From: QQUD01 sp039029915
GTDB lineage: Bacteria; Chloroflexota; Anaerolineae; Promineifilales; Promineifilaceae
Assembly: GCA_039029915.1 (NCBI GenBank)
Contig: JBCCFD010000259.1
Location: forward strand, 1-10,821
Direction: 5' to 3'
DNA length: 10,821 nucleotides
The position numbers and the translations under genes were made by a program. Under the pieces are notes generated by a model that made no database searches, was not told the DNA's origin, and was given only the letters and a program-made list of their open reading frames with translations. Shown one piece after another: positions 6,340-10,821 of this stretch; the first letter of the stretch is position 1; each line of letters starts with the position of its first letter.

Positions 6340-7440
6340 ATGGCTAGCGTAACCTACAAAAATGTTTACAAGAGCTTCGGAGATGTCACCGTCATCACCG
6401 ACCTCAACATGGAAGTTGCTGACAAAGAGTTTGTGGTCTTTGTTGGGCCTTCTGGCTGCGGCAAATCAACCAGCTTGCGTATGTTGGCAGGTCTGGAAGA
6501 AATTAGCGAAGGCGAAATTTTGATTGGCGATCGTGTTGTCAATGACGTGCCGCCAAAAGATCGCGATATTGCGATGGTGTTCCAATCTTACGCCCTTTAT
6601 CCACACATGAGCGTTTACGACAATATGGCGTTTGGTTTGAAATTACGCAAAACGCCTAAAGCAGAAATTGACAAACGTGTAAAAGAAGCGGCTCAAATCC
6701 TGGGTCTTGAAGGCTTGTTAGACCGTAAACCAAAAGCCCTATCTGGTGGTCAGCGTCAACGTGTCGCTGTTGGTCGCGCTATTGTTCGTGAGCCAGCCGT
6801 GTTCTTGATGGACGAGCCCCTCTCAAACTTAGATGCAAAATTGCGCGTAACCGCTCGTGCTGAAATTAGCAAACTGCACAAACGTCTTGGCACAACGTTC
6901 ATCTACGTAACCCATGACCAAGTTGAAGCGATGACGATGGGTGATCGCATTGCCGTACTGTCTGATGGCATTTTACAGCAAATTGATACGCCACGTAACC
7001 TCTACAATGTGCCTGATAATCAATTCGTGGCTGGCTTTATTGGCAGTCCAAGTATGAATTTCTTCAATTCCACTTTGGTAAAAGAAGAAAATAAAATGAT
7101 TGTCGATGGTGGCGACTTCCGCGTTGAGGTACCAGAAGATCGGCATGATATGTACTCAGCCTATGTTGGGAAAGAAGTGATCTTTGGCGTTCGTCCTGAG
7201 CATACCCATGCACCAGAATTTGCACCGCCAGGCATCATCCCTCAACCTGTACAAGCAGACGTTGAAGTTGTGGAACTGTTGGGTCATGAACTGCATCTCT
7301 TCTGCAACAGCGGTAAATCAACATTTGTGGCCACGGTTGACCCTCGCATGATGGTCAGCGTTGGTAATAAGATTGATTTGGTCTTTGATATGAACAGCAT
7401 GCACCTGTTTGACAAAGATACTGAGAAAGCAATTCGTTAA
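6340..7440 (+). CDS. ABC transporter ATP-binding protein, MalK/UgpC family
   Basis: A 366-residue ATPase that powers carbohydrate or glycerol-phosphate import through a type I ABC importer at the inner face of the membrane. The nucleotide-binding domain has Walker A GPSGCGKST (36-44), Q-loop Gln82, signature LSGGQRQR (134-141), Walker B VFLMDEP (154-160) and switch His192. The C-terminal part (about 240-360) with VIFGVRPEH is the MalK-type regulatory OB domain (TOBE), so length and layout are normal. No permease or binding-protein gene is next to it, so it may serve several sugar importers, as MsmK does in streptococci. AGGAG at 6330-6334 is placed five bases before the ATG. A strong terminator follows. 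Codon use leans to CGT for arginine and looks like that of a well-expressed gene. It contains no ACGGCCGT palindrome. Confidence 0.95.
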   Translation: MASVTYKNVYKSFGDVTVITDLNMEVADKEFVVFVGPSGCGKSTSLRMLAGLEEISEGEILIGDRVVNDVPPKDRDIAMVFQSYALYPHMSVYDNMAFGLKLRKTPKAEIDKRVKEAAQILGLEGLLDRKPKALSGGQRQRVAVGRAIVREPAVFLMDEPLSNLDAKLRVTARAEISKLHKRLGTTFIYVTHDQVEAMTMGDRIAVLSDGILQQIDTPRNLYNVPDNQFVAGFIGSPSMNFFNSTLVKEENKMIVDGGDFRVEVPEDRHDMYSAYVGKEVIFGVRPEHTHAPEFAPPGIIPQPVQADVEVVELLGHELHLFCNSGKSTFVATVDPRMMVSVGNKIDLVFDMNSMHLFDKDTEKAIR

Positions 7441-7469
7441 TTTCTTAGCACATTTAATTCATTAACTGA

Positions 7470-7530
7470 CCCTCCGGCAGATTATTTCTACGGCCAAACA
7501 CAATGTAGAAAGCTTCCGGAGGGTTTTTTT
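7470..7530 (+). terminator. Intrinsic terminator after the ABC ATPase gene
   Basis: CCCTCCGG (7470-7477) pairs perfectly with CCGGAGGG (7516-7523), directly followed by seven T (7524-7530). A second inner stem, TTTCTAC (7485-7491) with GTAGAAA (7505-7511), extends the hairpin across an asymmetric internal loop. The T-tract ends eight bases before the ATG of the next gene, so any read-through transcript would carry this hairpin next to that gene's start. Confidence 0.92.
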
Positions 7531-7538
7531 ATACACCT

Positions 7539-7904
7539 ATGATCCAAGCGAATAACCAAATTGGGGACGAGTTTAATATTCAGTTTGTATGGCAATTGCC
7601 GGATAAAGGAGATTATATTCGGGCGATTCTGAAAGCTGAGGTTCTGTCACTTGACGAAACGGCTGATAAATACGTTGTTAAACTCAATGAACTGGTGGCC
7701 GGTCGACAAGAAGCTCCTGATGGAGAGCCACGCCAACAAGCTGAATACGCTAAACCGTACTGGGCGCTTGTGGGGCAGATTATTGGTAAAAAAGTGGCAG
7801 TGGCATATGAATCCGAGGACGGTCGCCCACTGCGTTTGCGCCTATCAACCCTCACCGGAGAACATCAATTTTTCTACAGATACGATGAAGGAAGCGATAG
7901 CTAG
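7539..7904 (+). CDS. Small hypothetical protein
   Basis: I do not recognise this 121-residue acidic, soluble protein. It has no signal peptide, membrane segment, cysteines or catalytic motif. The pattern of alternating hydrophobic residues (FNIQFVWQL, YIRAILKAEVLSL, KYVVKLNEL, ALVGQIIGKKVAVAYE, LRLRLSTL, HQFFYRY) suggests a small beta-rich domain, with a variable charged loop around 55-70 (GRQEAPDGEPRQQAEY). The ATG at 7539 is the only Met and lies eight bases after the terminator T-tract. It has no Shine-Dalgarno, so expression may depend on a poor local promoter or on read-through. It is convergent with the membrane-protein gene. The frame looks real because it is long, unbroken and protein-like, but the function is open. 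Confidence 0.65.
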   Translation: MIQANNQIGDEFNIQFVWQLPDKGDYIRAILKAEVLSLDETADKYVVKLNELVAGRQEAPDGEPRQQAEYAKPYWALVGQIIGKKVAVAYESEDGRPLRLRLSTLTGEHQFFYRYDEGSDS

Positions 7905-7933
7905 AGGCTTGAGCTAGAGATAGAGAGCCACTC

Positions 7934-7965
7934 TTTTCACCCCATCACTTTTTCACCCCATCACT
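7934..7965. repeat. Exact 16-bp tandem duplication next to a stop codon
   Basis: TTTTCACCCCATCACT occurs twice with no gap (7934-7949 and 7950-7965). The second copy ends exactly where the stop codon of the minus-strand membrane-protein gene begins (complement of CTA at 7966-7968). It lies between two convergent genes. It may be a recent slippage event. No hairpin with a T-tract is seen, so it is not an obvious terminator. Confidence 0.85.
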
Positions 7966-9516
7966 CTAATTACCGTTCGTTCCCGTCTCACTGGTTTGCA
8001 TCACAATGGGTTGGAGAACCTGTTGCACTTGCTCAACACCTTTTTTAGCGGCTTGAAGGCGGGAAAGCTGATCGTGCCAAAAGGTGGAGCCTGCGCTGGC
8101 AGCCAATCCCGTGAGCAAAATCCCCGCACTTAGATCAAACGCCTCTGTTAAAGAGGTGACTCTCGGAATCCAGCTTAACAAGAATGAAGAGCCAGGTATA
8201 AGCGTCAAATCTAAGAACTCACTATTATTGGGGAATAGATCGGCCAATAAATCAGCAGAATCAACCTGCATGAGATAGGCTAGCGCGGTGCCTAGAATAA
8301 AGGAAAGCAAGCGGATGCGCCGGATGCGCTTTTTATTTTGCTCTTTGTCGTACTCTTCTAAATCGAGCAACTTAGCGGCCGCCGTGCTGCTGTCACCTAT
8401 CAGCGGGTCGTAATTAATCGGCGTTAAGCGCGGGTGCTGAATAAATGGAATGAGGCGAAGAAGCTTCTTGATTTGATCGATGAACCAATCTCGGATCTTA
8501 CCGGCAGTGCTCCGAACAATATTGCGTTGATTTTCAACCTCACCTAAAAAGTTGTTTAGCGAGAGTAAATAAATATCTGTTTTCCGGTAGGTTCTTAGGT
8601 TGTCTAAAAAGTTTTCAAACTGGGATTCGATTTTATTTTGGAGAGTCTCACCTAGTTCAAACCCTTGAATTTGGGGTTTAAGCTGGTTTTCGTAGAGGGA
8701 GGTGGCGACTTCGTAGCTTTTATGCTGCATGCTATTAAGGTAAGCACTCGTCCAGCTTGTGACGCCATCCGCAATTTCACCACTGACAACAAAAGACACG
8801 GCATCATAAACGGTGTCAGGATTGATTTGATATTCAGCCCGCTTGGCGGCTCGATCGATGGCTCGGTTTGCTTTTTCAACAAGATCGCTCGTTTCTAACG
8901 CTCGCTGGACCGTTTGACCCAGCGTCGTGGAAATATCGATATTGGCAACGGCTCTGTCTATTTGGTGTTCAACGGTGGTTTTCACCTTATCAATCGCGTC
9001 GGCTGCGCTCCAGTCGATGCCTATTGTGTCAAAGGCGGCTGTCATTTCAGAGCGGCGGAAATGATTGGCGGCGGCTTCGGCGGTAAAAGCCGGCTCTAGG
9101 ACGTCTTTTAAATCTTCAACTTGACGTTCAAGCTTTAGGCGAGCTTCGGCTGAAACCCCCAGTTGATCTAATGTTCCCGGCAAGAATTCCTCATATTCCG
9201 CTAGTTTTTCACGGACATTGGGGCGTTTTTTTAAGCCAAAAGGTTTGCCGAGGAACCCTTTTATGATGTCGACGAGGATTTCTGTGCCAATGGCCATAGT
9301 GAACATTGTGACGACGTAAACGGAGATCACGGCAAAAACGACGCCCAGTCCATCAAGCAAGTTAATGTTAGAGTCAGCTGTCTCGGTGTCTTCTTGGAAA
9401 TAAACGGCCGTTTCACTTCCAACAGGGTCAACGTTTTGCGCCAACACGGGTGATAGCACCGCTCCTAGTAAGAGCAAGGTAAGCAAGATAGAAATGGACA
9501 CGAGATGTCGTGACAT
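7966..9516 (-). CDS. Secreted/membrane-anchored protein of unknown function
   Basis: A 516-residue protein from the ATG at 9516. An upstream TTG at 9540 would add eight residues (LRRRRSSM), but the strong ribosome site AGAAGGAG lies between the two and fits the ATG. Residues 1-26 are a signal peptide ending SPVLA before Gln27. A long hydrophobic segment (about 54-80, GLGVVFAVISVYVVTMF) follows, then a largely helical charged middle (100-400) with likely coiled-coil parts around 120-145 and 210-230. Two more membrane segments lie at about 402-418 and 461-477. The ending LTGLAASAGSTFWHDQLSRLQAAK resembles a C-terminal motif (G-x-x-F-W-x-D-L) seen in various bacterial membrane proteins of unknown role. 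The middle part contains a short R-I-R repeat (399-402) from a duplicated 9-mer. The DprE1-like gene lies 80 bases upstream on the same strand; co-transcription is possible. One palindrome (9402) encodes T-A-V near the N-terminus. Confidence 0.85.
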   Translation of the reverse strand: MSRHLVSISILLTLLLLGAVLSPVLAQNVDPVGSETAVYFQEDTETADSNINLLDGLGVVFAVISVYVVTMFTMAIGTEILVDIIKGFLGKPFGLKKRPNVREKLAEYEEFLPGTLDQLGVSAEARLKLERQVEDLKDVLEPAFTAEAAANHFRRSEMTAAFDTIGIDWSAADAIDKVKTTVEHQIDRAVANIDISTTLGQTVQRALETSDLVEKANRAIDRAAKRAEYQINPDTVYDAVSFVVSGEIADGVTSWTSAYLNSMQHKSYEVATSLYENQLKPQIQGFELGETLQNKIESQFENFLDNLRTYRKTDIYLLSLNNFLGEVENQRNIVRSTAGKIRDWFIDQIKKLLRLIPFIQHPRLTPINYDPLIGDSSTAAAKLLDLEEYDKEQNKKRIRRIRLLSFILGTALAYLMQVDSADLLADLFPNNSEFLDLTLIPGSSFLLSWIPRVTSLTEAFDLSAGILLTGLAASAGSTFWHDQLSRLQAAKKGVEQVQQVLQPIVMQTSETGTNGN

Positions 9517-9523
9517 TGAACTT

Positions 9524-9528
9524 CTCCT
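9524..9528 (-). promoter_or_regulatory. Ribosome binding site that fixes the membrane-protein start at 9516
   Basis: On the minus strand AGAAGGAGAAG contains AGGAG seven bases before the ATG at 9516. It lies inside the frame of the alternative TTG at 9540, which has no comparable site. This favours the ATG and places the signal peptide directly at the N-terminus. Confidence 0.8.
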
Positions 9529-9596
9529 TCTTCTAAGCAATTCAGCTTCCAGCCCTTCAGCTATTCAACCAACTGGCTGCGACGCTGAAAGTGTGA

Positions 9597-10821
9597 CTAG
9601 CTAACAAAAACCCGCCGCCAAAGATTTGACTCCAGAATGCCATTCGGATCACAGCGGTGTTTAATCGTTTTAAATTGGTCGATTGCTTTACTGCCCAGAT
9701 AATGCTGAGCGATTTGGGGGCGCACGGTGCTGTCTTTGGCGAAGTAAAAACGGCCGTTTGCCGCAAGCACAATTTCGTCCATTTCGCGCACCAATCTAAC
9801 CACCTTCTCCCGATTACGATTTGTAATTTGAAAATCCATCGCCATAGAAAACCCATCAGGTTGATAAGAAAGCAAGAACGGGTCTGGTTTGTGGCGTTTG
9901 ATAACAGACAAGAAGTTTTGCATGCGATGTCTTTGACAAACGACGAGCAATTTGTGCAGCGCTTCTTCGGCATTTTCAATAGGTACGAATGGCTGATACT
10001 GAATCAAACCACCGGGGCCAAACGGCTTGCGCCAGTTGAAGTTATCCAGCAAAAAGTGGTATAGGGCATGAGGCTGTTGGAATTGATGATGCCCTCGAAA
10101 TTGAGCCAGTTGAAATTTGACTGAGTTGACATAACGCATGCCGTAATGATTCCAAAACGGCCGTTGAAACATCCAAAGAATCGAACGTGGCACAAAGCCC
10201 ATGATGTTTTCGCCCAGCTGTTGATTTGGAATACGCATTGTTTGATGAGGAATTGGATCCTCATCTTGGCGCAGATGATTGGCCCGATGTAGCTCACTGC
10301 GACCGAGCTTATTGCCCGTGGCGAAAGCGTCGAGCCAGCCGACTAAATAGTCTGAGTTGTGCAGATGGTTTTCAAACCAGTGCAGCGTTTGGCTTAGGTT
10401 AGGCTTGGTTGACCCCTCGACGTGAATAAGGCCTGAGTAAATGCGTTTAAGATGAAGCGTGAGTGAGGTGAAACAGCCCAGCATGCCAACCCCACCAATA
10501 GCGGCATGGAAGATGTCGCTGTTTTGTTCTCGATTGCACGTGAGAATTTCACCAGTGGGCAAGAGTAGGTCGAATTCATAAATATGGTCGCCAATGCCGC
10601 CCACTTTCCAAGCGTTCTTGCCGTGAGCATTAACTGCCGCCATCCCACCGATAGTAACGTGCATGGTGCCGGTAGCCACAGGGGGCCACCACCCATCTTC
10701 TAAAACATACTCCCACAGCTGTTTAAGGGTCACGCCGGGCTCAACAGAAATACGGCCGTTTTCGGGATCCCAATCCAGTATCCGATTCATGCGCGACAGG
10801 TTGAGGACGATGTTTTCATCA
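9597..10821 (-). CDS. DprE1-like FAD-dependent oxidoreductase, N-terminus cut by window edge
   Basis: The frame is open from the right edge to the stop at 9597 (about 408 codons). The ATG at 10790 is internal, since DENIVLNLSR before it continues the family pattern. Counting from that Met, residues 8-110 are the FAD-binding_4 (vanillyl-alcohol oxidase type) domain: DPENGRISVEPGVTL, IGGMAAVNAHGKNAW (48-61) and HAAIGGVGMLG. The C-terminal half matches mycobacterial DprE1 as I recall it: WLDAFATGNKLGRSELHRANHL, FGPGGLIQYQPFVP and FYFAKDSTVRPQ (Lys352, the DprE1 Lys418 position), ending CDPNGILESNLWRRV. DprE1 oxidises the 2'-hydroxyl of decaprenylphosphoryl-ribose during arabinose donor synthesis. 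Here the polyprenyl-sugar substrate is inferred, and no DprE2-like reductase is in view. Ala317 replaces the cysteine targeted by benzothiazinones. Three palindromes lie inside. Confidence 0.88.
   Translation of the reverse strand, partial: DENIVLNLSRMNRILDWDPENGRISVEPGVTLKQLWEYVLEDGWWPPVATGTMHVTIGGMAAVNAHGKNAWKVGGIGDHIYEFDLLLPTGEILTCNREQNSDIFHAAIGGVGMLGCFTSLTLHLKRIYSGLIHVEGSTKPNLSQTLHWFENHLHNSDYLVGWLDAFATGNKLGRSELHRANHLRQDEDPIPHQTMRIPNQQLGENIMGFVPRSILWMFQRPFWNHYGMRYVNSVKFQLAQFRGHHQFQQPHALYHFLLDNFNWRKPFGPGGLIQYQPFVPIENAEEALHKLLVVCQRHRMQNFLSVIKRHKPDPFLLSYQPDGFSMAMDFQITNRNREKVVRLVREMDEIVLAANGRFYFAKDSTVRPQIAQHYLGSKAIDQFKTIKHRCDPNGILESNLWRRVFVS

Larger units (their letters stand above)
362..10759. 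repeat. Highly iterated palindrome ACGGCCGT, 14 dispersed copies (HIP-like)
   Basis: Exact copies start at 362, 727, 1285, 2140, 2990, 4512, 5366, 5694, 5745, 6282, 9404, 9750, 10157 and 10752. A one-mismatch copy (ACGGCCGA) is at 4031. Of the 14, 12 have A or T on both flanks and five are the perfect 12-mer AAACGGCCGTTT (1283, 2138, 5743, 9402, 9748). Twelve lie in genes and two between genes. Only two CGGCCG hexamers in the window (4032 and 8386) are not inside ACGGCCGT. Confidence 0.9.

Noticed and set aside
8310..8330. Duplicated 9-mer CGGATGCGC.
   Set aside because: It lies inside the membrane-protein gene and encodes a short R-I-R-R-I-R run, which may be explained by the basic membrane-flanking segment.
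9517..9540. TTG at 9540 as the start of the membrane-protein gene.
   Set aside because: A strong ribosome site lies between it and the ATG at 9516, which directly begins a classical signal peptide.

Overview
The window (about 10.8 kb, moderate G+C) is an ordinary-density bacterial chromosome segment with eleven protein genes, two of them cut by the window edges. There are no rRNA or tRNA genes, no CRISPR array and no intact mobile element. My best guess for the source is a Chloroflexota bacterium. This rests on gene style only: a Hanks-type Ser/Thr kinase divergent from an FHA/winged-helix regulator, many stand-alone small regulators, and a MalK-type ATPase on its own. That is inference, not proof.

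Layout. 1-1222 (-): SAM-dependent methyltransferase, 3' end outside the window. 1371-2784 (+): a protein with two winged-helix-like segments, then a GNAT acetyltransferase, probably one operon. 2794-3300 (-): a second, unrelated GNAT, convergent with the first. 3404-4009 (+): signal peptidase I with a good sigma70-like promoter. 4106-4750 (-) and 4897-5871 (+): a divergent pair, an FHA + OmpR-type winged-helix regulator and a membrane-anchored Ser/Thr kinase; the kinase mRNA looks leaderless. 5876-6235 (+): a small zinc-ribbon + HTH protein resembling IS1 InsA, 4 bases behind the kinase. 6340-7440 (+): MalK/UgpC-type ABC ATPase without partner genes, followed by a strong intrinsic terminator. 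7539-7904 (+): small protein of unknown function. 7966-9516 (-): secreted/membrane protein of unknown function. 9597-10821 (-): DprE1-like FAD oxidoreductase, N-terminus outside the window.

The most striking signal is not a gene. The palindrome ACGGCCGT occurs 14 times, against about 0.17 expected for a random 8-mer on this length. Five copies are extended to the perfect 12-mer AAACGGCCGTTT. Twelve copies lie inside genes, where they are read in all three frames (N/D-G-R, T-A-V and R-P), so the conservation is at DNA level. It behaves like a counterpart of the cyanobacterial HIP1 palindrome. It is absent from a 3.1 kb stretch covering the ABC ATPase, the small unknown gene and most of the membrane-protein gene.

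Functionally, the clearest unit is the kinase / FHA-regulator pair, a plausible phospho-threonine-dependent transcription switch comparable in logic to mycobacterial PknH-EmbR, with the InsA-like DNA-binding protein as a possible third member. All intergenic gaps are under 150 bases.
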